Part shown: positions 35,892-45,479 of the stretch, piece by piece
Numbering within the stretch: position 1 is the stretch's first letter
How the letters are laid out: each line of letters opens with the position of its first letter
NCBI RefSeq assembly: GCF_000512915.1
Contig: NZ_CP007034.1
Location: 1,426,001-1,490,000 of the forward strand
Source: Barnesiella viscericola DSM 18177
GTDB taxonomy: Bacteria > Bacteroidota > Bacteroidia > Bacteroidales > Barnesiellaceae
Reading direction: 5' to 3'
DNA: 64,000 bases
The notes under the pieces: model-generated
What the model saw: only the letters and a program-made list of their open reading frames with translations
Databases searched by the model: none
Told to the model about the DNA's origin: nothing
Translations under genes and position numbers: made by a program

Positions 35892-37712
35892 TCATTTATC
35901 CAGCGAGTGGCAAATGCGGGAGTTGATTTCCCGAATGCGATCTTCGTCCATCTTCACCACCTTACGGTCGTAGGTCATGATACCGTTTACCTCCACCTCC
36001 ACATCGGTCGTTTGGGTATAAACAGCACCGGTAAAGCCTCGCTCAATCAGGTCGAGCAGCTCCTCGCCATACTTGACATACTGGTCGGTCACCTCTTTCG
36101 ACGATTTGAACTGTATGTATCCCCAGTTACGGTCGGGAGTCCACAGATGACCTTCCATCGGGAAGCCTATACCTCCATACTCACCCAACACGTTGGCCCG
36201 ATGGGTATCATACAGATACATGCTCGGACCGGGATAGTGGTGCAGGTCGAGTATGTCGCCGCACATGAAGAAGTTTCCGCCACTGGCCGAGTTGACCAAT
36301 CGGGAGGGGTCGTATTGCTGAGTCCACTCGGTAATCTCAACCGTCTTGAACTGCCCCCAGGCTTCGTTGAAAGGCACCCAGGTCGAGATGCAGGGATAGG
36401 AATAAAGGTAATCGATAATCTCTTTCCACTCCCTCCGGTAATTGGCCTCGGACTCGGCGCTCCGCTCAAACTCGGAACCCTTGAAGTAGGAGCGGTTCTG
36501 CCATTCGCAGCACTTCTCACCACTGGGCATATCCTGCCATACAATCATGCCGATACGGTCGCAGTAAGTGTACCACAAAGCCGGTTCCACCTTCACATGC
36601 TTACGTATCATGTTGAAGCCCCAATCCTTGGTCTTCTTCACATCATAAATCATCGCCTCGTAGCTGGGAGCCGTGTAGAGACCATCGGGCCACCAACCCT
36701 GGTCGAGCGGACCGAAATGGAAAATATCGCGGTTGTTCAACTGGAAGCGCATGATACCCTTATCGTCTCGTTTCATCGAATACTTGCGCATGGCCGCATA
36801 ACTCGAAACCCGGTCTACCACCTTGCCGTCGCGCAAGATATTCACCTGCAAGTCATACAGGTAGGGAGAGTCGGGCGACCACAGTTTCACATCTTCGGGC
36901 ATGGCCACCTCTACGGCCTGGCCGTTCACACTACGGCCGCTTGCCACCTCCTTGCCCCCGTCGAGGACAATCACTTCGGCCACAACCGAAGCAGCGTCGG
37001 CCGAAGTCTCCACTCCTACGGAGAGCACGTTTCGGTCGATATCGGGCAAGATTCGCAAATTCTCGATATGCATGTCGGCTACCGGTTCCAGCCACACCGT
37101 CTGCCAAATGCCACTCACCGGCGTGTACCAGATACCTTCGGGGTTATTCACCTGTTTGCCACGAGGCTGATACCCCGCATCGGTCGAGTCGTAAACCCGA
37201 ACAACCAAGGTGTTGGAACCGCTCTTCTTCAAAGCCGGGGTAATGTCGAACGTGAACGGTGTGTAGCCACCCTTGTGCATACCCACCTTCACATCATTCA
37301 CCCACACGTCGGCCTGCCAGTCGACCGCTCCGAAATGCAACAGCACATGCCGGCCACGCCATTTTGAGGGCACCGTGAAATCACGTTTATACCACAGAGC
37401 CTCCTCTTTGCCCAATTGTTTGCCGACACCCGACAAACTCGACTCCACGGCAAAGGGCACGAGAATCTCACCCTCATACTGCCGGGGCATGGCTGCACTC
37501 TTCGGCTCTATGGCATAGCTCCACAACCCGTTGAGGTTGGCCCACTCGCCCCGTTCCATGATGGGACGCGGATACTCGTTCCACACTTGATTGACATCGA
37601 TATTCTCGCCCCACGACGTCTTGATGCGATCGCCTGCCGGAGCATACTGGGCCCACACCACCGTGGCGGCCGCCCACATTCCACATGCTAAAAAAACAGA
37701 TTTCATATTCAT
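35892..37712 (-). CDS. Secreted glycoside hydrolase family 2 enzyme
   Basis: 606 aa from the ATG at 37712; 37706 is also possible. Signal peptide ends about VVWAQ. The N-terminal sugar-binding domain (about 30-180, LWYKRDFTVPSKW, VDWQADVWVND), an Ig-like sandwich (about 185-290) and a TIM barrel follow. The acid/base Glu is likely in WVPFNEAWGQF (about 450) and the nucleophile in VLGEYGG (about 510). Such compact enzymes act as beta-galactosidases, beta-glucuronidases or related; substrate unknown. IS982 elements sit directly upstream and may have displaced its promoter. Confidence 0.88.
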   Translation of the reverse strand: MNMKSVFLACGMWAAATVVWAQYAPAGDRIKTSWGENIDVNQVWNEYPRPIMERGEWANLNGLWSYAIEPKSAAMPRQYEGEILVPFAVESSLSGVGKQLGKEEALWYKRDFTVPSKWRGRHVLLHFGAVDWQADVWVNDVKVGMHKGGYTPFTFDITPALKKSGSNTLVVRVYDSTDAGYQPRGKQVNNPEGIWYTPVSGIWQTVWLEPVADMHIENLRILPDIDRNVLSVGVETSADAASVVAEVIVLDGGKEVASGRSVNGQAVEVAMPEDVKLWSPDSPYLYDLQVNILRDGKVVDRVSSYAAMRKYSMKRDDKGIMRFQLNNRDIFHFGPLDQGWWPDGLYTAPSYEAMIYDVKKTKDWGFNMIRKHVKVEPALWYTYCDRIGMIVWQDMPSGEKCCEWQNRSYFKGSEFERSAESEANYRREWKEIIDYLYSYPCISTWVPFNEAWGQFKTVEITEWTQQYDPSRLVNSASGGNFFMCGDILDLHHYPGPSMYLYDTHRANVLGEYGGIGFPMEGHLWTPDRNWGYIQFKSSKEVTDQYVKYGEELLDLIERGFTGAVYTQTTDVEVEVNGIMTYDRKVVKMDEDRIREINSRICHSLDK

Positions 37713-37801
37713 ATATCTCTTATTTTTTCTCACTTCAAAAAAGCATTGTATATGATTTCAGAATTGTCGCTATCTGATTTAAACAAATTTCTGTTCTACA
37801 T

Positions 37802-38841
37802 AACTATAACGTGAGTTCGATGAATTATACCTATTTGTAAATTTGGTGATTAGCGAAAATTGTTGTAACTTTATAGTGTTCAATTACAAAGTATTACAAA
37901 CAATAATCGCTATGATCACCGAGGACAAAGTTACAGAATTATTTTGTATGGCGGACGACTTCTGCAAGTTTTTTGATGCAATGATGGAAAAATATACGCT
38001 GAAATCAGGCACCAAGCGGCGTTATCACCGCGATTCGACTATGTCAAAGGCAGAAATTATGTTGATTATGATATTGTTCCATGACTCCGGCTACCGTTGT
38101 CTGAAACATTTCTATCTGGAAAAAGTATGCAGACATCTGCGCCACCTCTTCCCAAAGATTGTTTCATACAACCGTTTTGTGGAGCTTGAAAAAGAAGTGG
38201 CAGTACCATTGGCTCTTTTCATTAAGAAAGTGTTGCTTGGAAAATGCACAGGCATAAGTTTCGTGGACAGCACCCCGTTGCGGGTATGCAGGAATCAAAG
38301 GATACATATCCACGAGGTATTCAAGGGTATAGCCCAAAGGGGCAAGTGTTCCATGGGATGGTTTTTCGGTTTCAAACTGCATTTGATATGTAACGAGAAA
38401 GGCGAGCTGCTGAACTTCATGATAACTCCGGGTGATGTCGATGACAGGAAACCGTTGGAGTATAAGGCGTTTGTCGAATTCATCTACGGAAAGTTGGTTG
38501 CAGACAAGGGCTATATCGGCAAGAACCTCTTCCGACGCATGTTTGTTGACGGTATACAGCTTATTACAAAACTCAAAAGTAACATGAAGGGGGCTTTGAT
38601 GAGTGTGTCGGACAAATTGCTGCTTAGGAAACGGGCTATTATAGAGACGGTAAACGACGAATTGAAAAACATTGCGCAAGTGGAGCATTCCAGACACAGA
38701 AGTTTTGACAATTTCATCGTAAACATACTGGGGGCGATTGCGGCGTACTGCATGTTTCCAAAAAAGCCGTGTATCAATGTACAACGTACATTTGACACAC
38801 AGCTTGCTTTGTTTTGAATTCGTCGAATTCACGTTAACTAT
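37802..38841 (+). mobile_element. IS982-family element 1, with target duplication
   Basis: Terminal inverted repeats AACGTGAGTTCGATGAATT (37808-37826) and its counterpart (38817-38835) match at 17 of 19 positions. They are flanked by the direct repeat AACTAT (37802-37807 and 38836-38841). The element body is 37808-38835 and holds one intact transposase gene. The exact duplication length depends on where the end is placed, since both ends could include one more T/A. Confidence 0.9.
37912..38817 (+). CDS. IS982-family transposase (element 1)
   Basis: 301 aa from the ATG at 37912. It has the DDE motifs of the family: GISFVDSTPLRVC (first Asp, about 120), VADKGYIGKNLF (second Asp, about 203) and IIETVNDELKNI (Glu, about 246). 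The frame is intact. It shares most positions with the second transposase, but they differ throughout, so the elements are related, not copies. AT-richer than the flanking host genes. Confidence 0.95.
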   Translation: MITEDKVTELFCMADDFCKFFDAMMEKYTLKSGTKRRYHRDSTMSKAEIMLIMILFHDSGYRCLKHFYLEKVCRHLRHLFPKIVSYNRFVELEKEVAVPLALFIKKVLLGKCTGISFVDSTPLRVCRNQRIHIHEVFKGIAQRGKCSMGWFFGFKLHLICNEKGELLNFMITPGDVDDRKPLEYKAFVEFIYGKLVADKGYIGKNLFRRMFVDGIQLITKLKSNMKGALMSVSDKLLLRKRAIIETVNDELKNIAQVEHSRHRSFDNFIVNILGAIAAYCMFPKKPCINVQRTFDTQLALF

Positions 38842-38927
38842 ACAACGAATCGTAGCACTCCCCATAGACACGCTATCTATTTCTATTCGTTGTCACAAAT
38901 ATAGTCTACCAATCGCGGGGCCAATAT

Positions 38928-39969
38928 AAATAACGTGAGTTCGATATAAAGATTGAAATTATCAGTTTGAAAATTAGGAACATAGCGATAAAAGCATTAA
39001 ATTTATAGTGCTCAATTATAACATTTAAGCGACTACCACTATGTTCTCAGAGGCTAAAGTTACGGAGATTTTTTGTATGGCGGATGATTTTTGCAAGGAA
39101 TTTGCCAAAACACAGGAAAAATATATGGTTGAAGACAAGAATCATAAGCATCGGAATAAGCCGAACCGGATGAGTGATGCGGAAATCATGGTCATCCTAG
39201 TCCTGTTCCACTCGGGAGGCTTCAGATGTTTCAAGCATTACTACAAAGAATATGTATGCAAACATCTGACGCATCTCTTTCCCAGACGTGTGTCCTATAA
39301 CCGTTTTGTAGAACTGGAAAAGGAAGTCCTGCTGCAGCTGACCATTTTCATCAAGGAAGTCCTGTTGGGTACTTGTACCGGTATCAGCTTTGTGGATTCC
39401 ACACCGCTGCGTGTATGCCGAAACCAACGCATATTGATTCACAAGACTTTTAAGGGTCTCGCCGAACGTGGAAAATGCTCCATGGGATGGTTCTTCGGGT
39501 TTAAGCTTCACCTGATCATCAACGATAAGGGTGAAATTCTCAATTTCATGTTTACTCCGGGAAATGTGGATGACCGTGAACCGCTGAAACAGACAAAGTT
39601 CCTGAAGAACATCAAGGGCAAACTGTGTGCGGACAAGGGGTATATCGGGCAAACCTTGTTCGAGAACCTATTTCTTAACGGCATACAGTTGATAACCAAA
39701 GTGAAGAACAACATGAAGAACTCCCTGATGAGCATAGCGGACAAAATCCTGCTGAGAAAACGAGCTTTGATTGAAACAGTCAATGACGAGTTAAAGAACA
39801 TCGCCCAGATTGAACACTCCAGACACCGTTCCTTCAATAACTTTATTGCCAACTCGCTCTCTGCCATAGCTGCATACTGCTTCTTTGAAAAGAAGCCCGC
39901 CATTGACGTACGTTTTGTCAAAGACGGACAACTCACGATGTTTTAATTTATATCGAACTCACGTTAAAT
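38928..39969 (+). mobile_element. IS982-family element 2, with target duplication
   Basis: Perfect 19 bp inverted repeats, AACGTGAGTTCGATATAAA (38932-38950) and its complement (39947-39965), flanked by AAAT (38928-38931 and 39966-39969). The body is 38932-39965 with one intact transposase. It lies 96 bp downstream of element 1 in the same orientation. Confidence 0.9.
39041..39946 (+). CDS. IS982-family transposase (element 2)
   Basis: 301 aa, intact. DDE motifs: GISFVDSTPLRVC, CADKGYIGQTLF and LIETVNDELKNI, at the same positions as in element 1. The proteins are clearly homologous across their length, with scattered substitutions and few length changes. Confidence 0.95.
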   Translation: MFSEAKVTEIFCMADDFCKEFAKTQEKYMVEDKNHKHRNKPNRMSDAEIMVILVLFHSGGFRCFKHYYKEYVCKHLTHLFPRRVSYNRFVELEKEVLLQLTIFIKEVLLGTCTGISFVDSTPLRVCRNQRILIHKTFKGLAERGKCSMGWFFGFKLHLIINDKGEILNFMFTPGNVDDREPLKQTKFLKNIKGKLCADKGYIGQTLFENLFLNGIQLITKVKNNMKNSLMSIADKILLRKRALIETVNDELKNIAQIEHSRHRSFNNFIANSLSAIAAYCFFEKKPAIDVRFVKDGQLTMF

Positions 39970-40149
39970 AATCTTCCAAAAAATACCTCTTTTCTTCCAA
40001 ATCAATCATTTCAGGACAAACTATCACGTTCGAATTGTTATTCTTGACAAAAAATTATTTGACAGTAATCGAGTAAGACTTATATCGAAAGCCCAAAGTA
40101 CAATTAGACTCATTTTGACAAGTCTACTCATTTATAAAATTTATGACAT

Positions 40150-40194
40150 AAAGCAGAATGACGGGACTCTTTTTGAAAGAGCCCCGTCATTCTG
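40150..40194. terminator. Terminator after thrC
   Basis: CAGAATGACGGG (40154-40165) pairs with CCCGTCATTCTG (40183-40194), with an inner CTCTTT/AAAGAG hairpin. It lies just past the end of the threonine operon, which is transcribed leftward. Confidence 0.75.
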
Positions 40195-40215
40195 TACAAT
40201 AAATTCATCTGGTCC

Positions 40216-41520
40216 TTACTGCTGGTTGAGCAGGAAATGCTTGAAGGCATTAAAGCCCACGGGCATCAGGATACTCTGCTTCTCGCCCTGCATGAAATCG
40301 CGCAGTTTCTCGGGAACCGGGACAGGTTCGCCAATGGCCGACTCGACCGTGTCGAGAAATTTGGCCGGGTGGGCCGTTTCGAGACAAATGCCAATTTCGC
40401 CGGGCTGCAACCCGTCGACCAGCGCCTGATAACCACAGGCCCCGTGGGGATCGAGCAGATATTGCTCGTTGCGGAAGGTATCGTGCATGGTGCGACGTAT
40501 CTGGTCGTCGGTATAACTTACACCGCTGATATCGGCACAGATAGCCTCGTGCGAATGTCCGTAGAGGTCGAGTATGCGGGCAAAATTGCTGGGGTCACCC
40601 ACGTCCATGGCATTGGCGATGGTCGCTACCGAGGGGCGCGGCGTATAGACGCCCGTGCTCAGGTATTGCAGGAAGACGTCGTTACGGTTGTTGGCCGCGA
40701 TGAAACGCTTCACGGGGAGCCCCATGCGCTTGGCGATGAGTCCGGCCGTGAGGTTGCCAAAGTTGCCGCTGGGCACGCTGAACACCACCTGCTCGGGGTG
40801 CTCGACCATGCCGCACAACTGGGCATAGGCATAGAAATAGTAGAACGACTGGGGCAGGAAACGGGCCACGTTGATGGAGTTGGCCGAGGTGAGATAGAGT
40901 TTCTCGTTCAGCTCGGGGTCCATAAAGGCTCTCTTCACCAGCGCCTGACAGTCGTCGAAGGTCCCGCTCACCTCCAAGGCGGTGATGTTGTGACCCAACG
41001 TGGTGAACTGCTTCTCCTGAATCTCGCTCACCTTGCCCTGCGGATAGAGGACAAAGACCTTCACCCCGGGCACATCGAGGAAACCGTTGGCCACGGCACT
41101 GCCGGTATCGCCCGAAGTGGCCACCAGCACATTGACCTGTCGCTTCTCCTGCCGGTTGAAATACCCGAGCAGACGGGCCATGAAGCGGGCACCCACATCT
41201 TTGAAAGCCAAGGTAGGGCCATGGAACAGTTCCAGACTATACCGGTTGTCGGCCACCCGCACCAGCGGAATATCAAAGTTGAGGGCATCGTAGACAATCT
41301 CTTTCAACTTGTCGGCCTCGACATCTTCACCAAAGAAAGCCTCGGCCACCACAAACGAGATTTCGCGCAGCGTCATCTCCTTCATGTTCTGGTAAAAGGC
41401 CGGGGGGAACCGGCGAATTACCTCGGGCATATAAAGCCCCTTATCGGCTGCCAGCCCCTTGACCACAGCATCGTGCAGGGAGACTGGCGACGTTTTTTTG
41501 TTCGTACTGTAAAACTTCAT
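40216..41520 (-). CDS. thrC: Threonine synthase
   Basis: 434 aa from the ATG at 41520, preferred over a GTG one codon upstream. It converts O-phosphohomoserine to threonine with PLP. Motifs: FHGPTLAFKDVGARFMA (PLP lysine about 107), LVATSGDTGSA, and LTSANSINVARFLPQ. Last gene of a three-gene operon with thrA and an apgM-type kinase candidate; intergenic gap 11 bp. Confidence 0.96.
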   Translation of the reverse strand: MKFYSTNKKTSPVSLHDAVVKGLAADKGLYMPEVIRRFPPAFYQNMKEMTLREISFVVAEAFFGEDVEADKLKEIVYDALNFDIPLVRVADNRYSLELFHGPTLAFKDVGARFMARLLGYFNRQEKRQVNVLVATSGDTGSAVANGFLDVPGVKVFVLYPQGKVSEIQEKQFTTLGHNITALEVSGTFDDCQALVKRAFMDPELNEKLYLTSANSINVARFLPQSFYYFYAYAQLCGMVEHPEQVVFSVPSGNFGNLTAGLIAKRMGLPVKRFIAANNRNDVFLQYLSTGVYTPRPSVATIANAMDVGDPSNFARILDLYGHSHEAICADISGVSYTDDQIRRTMHDTFRNEQYLLDPHGACGYQALVDGLQPGEIGICLETAHPAKFLDTVESAIGEPVPVPEKLRDFMQGEKQSILMPVGFNAFKHFLLNQQ

Positions 41521-41531
41521 CACGCTTCTAT

Positions 41532-42740
41532 TTATTCTCGAAAGAACTCTTTCATAAATTCATCGCCCGCCAGCGACCCGTAAGCCCCACAAGCGGCACT
41601 GAACTCGTCGTAGCAGTCGACTCCGTCGGGCTCTACCCCGGGTTTGTAGATGACAAACGGTACGGGGGCTGCCGTGTGCGTGCGCACTCGACAAGGTGTG
41701 GGGTGGTCGGGCAAGAGGGCAATGGCCACCGGTTCGTCCATCTGACGCACCGCCTCGATGAGCGGTTGCAGCACGCGACGGTCCAGATACTCGATCGTGC
41801 GGAGCTTCAACGCCACATCACCTTCATGGCCTGCCTCGTCGCTGGCCTCGATATGCAAATATACAAAATCATGTGCATATAGTGCATCGATTGCAGCCTG
41901 AACTTTTCCCTCATAATTGGTATCGTAGAGTCCGGTCGCTCCCTCGACCTCGACAGGCTGCAAACCGGCATAGACACCGATACCCCGAATGAGGTCGACA
42001 GCCGAAATGACCACACCGCTTCGTATGCCGTAGCGCTGGGCCAGCGTCTCCATGCGGGGCTTGTAACCCGGCGACCAGGGCCAAATGCTGTTGGCGGGGT
42101 CTTTCCCCTCGGCCACCCGCCGCAGGTTCACGGGGTGGGAGGGCAGAATCTGTTGCGAGCGCAGAATCAGGTCGTTCAGCCGGTCGGCCGTAGCCGAAGC
42201 CTCGGGCACCAGCGGGCGCACCATCACATCGCGGAAGGGGGTACCGGGCACATCGTGCGGCGGGGTACAGTCGACCCGCTTGTCGCCCCCTTTGAGTTTG
42301 AGCAGGTGGCGATACGACACCCCCCGGAAGAAGTGGACCTCGTCGTCGTCCAACTCCCGTTGCAGGAAGTCGATGAGTTCGGCAGCCTCGGCCGTAGAGA
42401 TATGACCGGCCGAGTGGTTCTTGATTACACCGTTCTCAATGCAGATGAGGTTGCAGCGCATGGCCATCTCGCCCGGCTCGATGTCGACCCCCATGCTGGC
42501 CGCCTCCAACGAGCCCCGCCCCTCGAACACCCGGTCGAGGTCGTACCCCAGCACCGCCAGATTGGCGATTTCGCTACCCGGGTGATACCCTTCGGGCACG
42601 GTTTTGAGCCGGCCGCAGCGGCCGTGAGCCGCCAGCCAATCCATCGCAGGCGTATGAGCCGCCTGCAAAGGGGTACGTCCCCCCAGTTCTTCCACGGGCT
42701 CGTCGGCCATGCCGTCGCCCAGTACAATGATATGCTTCAT
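41532..42740 (-). CDS. ApgM-type protein, proposed homoserine kinase
   Basis: 402 aa of the cofactor-independent phosphoglycerate mutase (ApgM) superfamily: IIVLGDGMADEP with metal-binding Asp (residues 4-15), LKTVPEGYHPGSEIANLAVLGYD (quoted in part, about 47), and HIEASDEAGHEGD (about 295-307). TIGR02535 describes this subgroup as a proposed homoserine kinase, because it sits in threonine operons that lack thrB. Here it lies exactly between thrA and thrC, and no ThrB-like gene is in the operon. So it probably phosphorylates homoserine; phosphoglycerate mutase activity is the alternative. Confidence 0.85.
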   Translation of the reverse strand: MKHIIVLGDGMADEPVEELGGRTPLQAAHTPAMDWLAAHGRCGRLKTVPEGYHPGSEIANLAVLGYDLDRVFEGRGSLEAASMGVDIEPGEMAMRCNLICIENGVIKNHSAGHISTAEAAELIDFLQRELDDDEVHFFRGVSYRHLLKLKGGDKRVDCTPPHDVPGTPFRDVMVRPLVPEASATADRLNDLILRSQQILPSHPVNLRRVAEGKDPANSIWPWSPGYKPRMETLAQRYGIRSGVVISAVDLIRGIGVYAGLQPVEVEGATGLYDTNYEGKVQAAIDALYAHDFVYLHIEASDEAGHEGDVALKLRTIEYLDRRVLQPLIEAVRQMDEPVAIALLPDHPTPCRVRTHTAAPVPFVIYKPGVEPDGVDCYDEFSAACGAYGSLAGDEFMKEFFRE

Positions 42741-42758
42741 GACGAATATCGGTTTTTC

Positions 42759-45194
42759 TTATCGTATGTTGGCAATTCCTATAATATCGGCAAAGACACC
42801 GGCCGCCGTCACCTCGGCACCGGCCCCGTATCCCTTGATGACCATGGGGTACTCGCGGTAACGCTCGGTGGTGAGCAGAATCACATTGTTGCTCCCTTCC
42901 AAATGGTAGAAGGGGTGTGCCGAATCGACCTCGCGCAGCCCCACCTCCACCGCACCGTGGTCGAGCGTGGCGACAAAGCGCAACACCCGTCCCCGGTCGG
43001 CCACCTGTCGGCGATAGACCTCGAAGGTAGCATCGTAATCGGGAATAGCCCGCCAGAAGTCGTCGAGCGTCCCGGTGAAATAGGACTCGGGAATAAAGAG
43101 GTTCTTCTTCACATCGCTCTGCTCCACCCGGTATCCCGCCTCACGGGCCAGAATCACCAGTTTGCGGATTACGTCCTGCCCACACAGATCGACACGCGGG
43201 TCGGGCTCGCTGTATCCCGCCTCCTGCGCCATGCGCACGGCCTGACTCAACGGCACCTCGGCACTCACCACGTTGAAGATGTAGTTGAGCGTACCCGAAA
43301 CGACCGCCTCGATTTTGAGTATCTTGTCACCGCTGTTGATGAGGTTGTTGATGGTATTGATGATGGGCAGCCCCGCCCCCACGTTGGTCTCGAAGAGGTA
43401 TTTCACGTCGCGCTTGCGGGCGGTCTGTTTCAAGGCACGATACGAGTCGTAGGAGCCCGAGGCGGCAATCTTGTTCGAGGCGACGACCGACACGTTGTGG
43501 TCGAGCAACGACTGGTAAAGCGCCGCAATATCGGGACTGGCCGTACAATCGACAAAGACCGAATTGAAGATATTCATCGCGATAATCTCCTCCTTGATTT
43601 TTTGAGGCGAAGCGGGCGTACCCTCGCGGTCGAGCAGCTCGATGCAGTGCTCGATGTCGATACCCTCGCGGTCGAAGAGGCATTTGCGCGAATTGGCAAT
43701 ACCCACCAACCGCAGCTGCAAGGCCTTGGTTTCGAGCAGCCGTTGCTGCTGTTTGCAGATTTGTTTCAACAAATCACGACCCACGGTTCCCACCCCGGCC
43801 ACAAAGAGGTTGAGCACCTGCGACTCGGAGAGGAAGAACGAGTCGTGTATGACGTTGAGCGCCTTGCGCAGGCTGTTGCGGGCAATGACAAACGAGATGT
43901 TGGTCTCCGACGCCCCCTGAGCACAAGCAATCACATTGATACCGTTGCGACCCAACACGTTGAACAGCCGACCGGCAATACCGGGGGTATGCTTCATGTT
44001 CTCCCCCACGATAGCCACGGTAGCCAGTTCCTTCTCGGCCTCGATGCCGCTGATTTCGCCCACGGCAATCTCCTCCTTGAACTCGTCGCGCAGCACCCGC
44101 ACCGCCAGGTCGGCATCGGCGTTGCGCACGGCAAAGGTCGTGTTGTTCTCCGACGAAGCCTGCGATACCAGGAAGACACTAATCCCCGACTCGGCCAGCC
44201 GCTTGAATATGCGGGAGTTGATACCGATAACCCCCACCATGCCCATACCCGACAGTGTGATGAGGCAAGTATCGTTGATCGACGAGATGCCCTTGATGGC
44301 CTTCCCCTCGATGTGCGAATGGTCGGCCGAGATGAGGGTACCGGGAGCCGACGGATTGAAGGTATTCTTGATGAGAATGGGAATGTTCTTGTGAAACACC
44401 GGATAAATCGTGGGCGGATAAATAACCTTCGCCCCGAAGTTGCACAACTCCATCGCCTCGGTAAACGAGAGCCGTTCGATGACATAGGCCGTGTTGATGA
44501 CCCGCGGGTCGGCCGTCATGAACCCGTCGACATCGGTCCAGATTTCGAGTTGCGAGGCGCCCAGTGCCGTAGCCAGAATCGACGCCGTATAGTCCGACCC
44601 ACCCCGACCCAGATTGGTCACATCGCCCGTCACGCGGTCCGAAGCGATAAAACCGGGCACCACGGCCACCCGGGGCAGCTCGGCAAAATAGCGCTTCACC
44701 AGCTTGTTGGTCTCCTCGAAATCGACGATATGCTTGCCATACTGGCGACGCGTCTTGATAAAGAAACGGGCATCATAATGAGCCGCCCCATCGACCACCC
44801 GGCTCACAATGAGCGACGAGAGGCGCTCGCCATAGCTCACAATCGTGTCAAGCGTCTTGGTCGAGAGGTCCTTGATGAGCGACACACCTTTGAAGATATT
44901 GCCCAACTCGCCCAGCAGCGGGTCGATAAGAGCCAGCAACTCGGTCTGTTTCTGTGGGGCAACGGCATTGGCCACCATCGCCTTATGCCGCTCGACGATG
45001 GCCCGGAAGTGACTCTCATACCCATCGCCACCCTCCACGGCCACACGAGCCGTCTCGATGAGCCGGTCGGTAATCCCGCCCAGGGCCGATACCACGACAA
45101 TAACCGGTTCGTGACAACTCTCTACTATCTGTTTCACACTCGACATGCTCTCGACCGAACCTACCGAAGTGCCTCCGAATTTCAATACTTTCAT
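42759..45194 (-). CDS. thrA: Bifunctional aspartokinase / homoserine dehydrogenase
   Basis: 811 aa from the ATG at 45194. Aspartokinase part: MKVLKFGGTSVGS at the start, WTDVDGFMTADPR (about 225), then paired ACT domains (about 315-455) for feedback control by threonine. Homoserine dehydrogenase part: NAD(P)-binding VLNLFVAGVGTVGRDLL (about 465), then FETNVGAGLPIINTINNL and SGTLNYIFN (about 620-650). It makes aspartyl phosphate and homoserine. First gene of the threonine operon, with a leader of about 280 nt. Confidence 0.97.
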   Translation of the reverse strand: MKVLKFGGTSVGSVESMSSVKQIVESCHEPVIVVVSALGGITDRLIETARVAVEGGDGYESHFRAIVERHKAMVANAVAPQKQTELLALIDPLLGELGNIFKGVSLIKDLSTKTLDTIVSYGERLSSLIVSRVVDGAAHYDARFFIKTRRQYGKHIVDFEETNKLVKRYFAELPRVAVVPGFIASDRVTGDVTNLGRGGSDYTASILATALGASQLEIWTDVDGFMTADPRVINTAYVIERLSFTEAMELCNFGAKVIYPPTIYPVFHKNIPILIKNTFNPSAPGTLISADHSHIEGKAIKGISSINDTCLITLSGMGMVGVIGINSRIFKRLAESGISVFLVSQASSENNTTFAVRNADADLAVRVLRDEFKEEIAVGEISGIEAEKELATVAIVGENMKHTPGIAGRLFNVLGRNGINVIACAQGASETNISFVIARNSLRKALNVIHDSFFLSESQVLNLFVAGVGTVGRDLLKQICKQQQRLLETKALQLRLVGIANSRKCLFDREGIDIEHCIELLDREGTPASPQKIKEEIIAMNIFNSVFVDCTASPDIAALYQSLLDHNVSVVASNKIAASGSYDSYRALKQTARKRDVKYLFETNVGAGLPIINTINNLINSGDKILKIEAVVSGTLNYIFNVVSAEVPLSQAVRMAQEAGYSEPDPRVDLCGQDVIRKLVILAREAGYRVEQSDVKKNLFIPESYFTGTLDDFWRAIPDYDATFEVYRRQVADRGRVLRFVATLDHGAVEVGLREVDSAHPFYHLEGSNNVILLTTERYREYPMVIKGYGAGAEVTAAGVFADIIGIANIR

Positions 45195-45289
45195 AGCTAC
45201 ACTATATATTGGTCCAACCTGCCGTCCTCGCACGGGGAGCAGGCCCTACCCATTAAAAAAGGTTGACTGAAAAAAAACAATACCACAAC

Positions 45290-45334
45290 GGTCAATCGAA
45301 ACAAAAAACAAAATCCTCCCACCCCTAAGGGGTG
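45290..45334 (-). promoter_or_regulatory. Candidate transcription attenuator of the thr operon
   Basis: On the minus strand, the hairpin CACCCC-TTA-GGGGTG overlaps the end of the leader peptide and is followed by GGAGGATTTTGTTTTTTG. The U-rich tract is separated from the stem by six bases, so this is a weaker terminator than usual; a competing antiterminator stem was not clearly identified. Confidence 0.4.
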
Positions 45335-45387
45335 ATACCCGTTGCAGTCATGCAATGACAAAAGATGGTATGTAGCAGTACGGTCAT
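45325..45387 (-). CDS. Candidate threonine-operon leader peptide
   Basis: A 20-codon frame (ATG at 45387, TAG at 45325-45327) in the thrA leader. Five of its residues are Thr and two Ile, concentrated at the end (MTATGITP), the two amino acids expected to regulate a thr operon. Its last codons form the 5' arm of the hairpin CACCCC-TTA-GGGGTG, and a T-rich stretch follows. No clear ribosome binding site is visible. Whether it is translated is unknown. Confidence 0.45.
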   Translation of the reverse strand: MTVLLHTIFCHCMTATGITP

Positions 45388-45479
45388 TGTGTTCGTCGCT
45401 TGGGGGCGGACCCACAGCCCCGGCATCGGCATGAAACCGGTGACGGACATCGAGCCTCGCCAAACATTTTCTTTTTTTG

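Noticed and set aside
34668-37367. Open frame of 899 codons on the plus strand
   Set aside because: It runs antisense through the galM and GH2 genes and across their junction. Both minus-strand genes have clear domains, so the frame is an effect of GC-rich codon use.
37802-39969. The two IS982 elements as one composite transposon
   Set aside because: Each element has its own target duplication, and the 96 bp between them has no cargo gene, so two independent insertions explain it better.
42135-45266. Open frame of 1043 codons on the plus strand
   Set aside because: Antisense to the apgM-type gene and thrA, which are certain; its translation has no recognisable domain.
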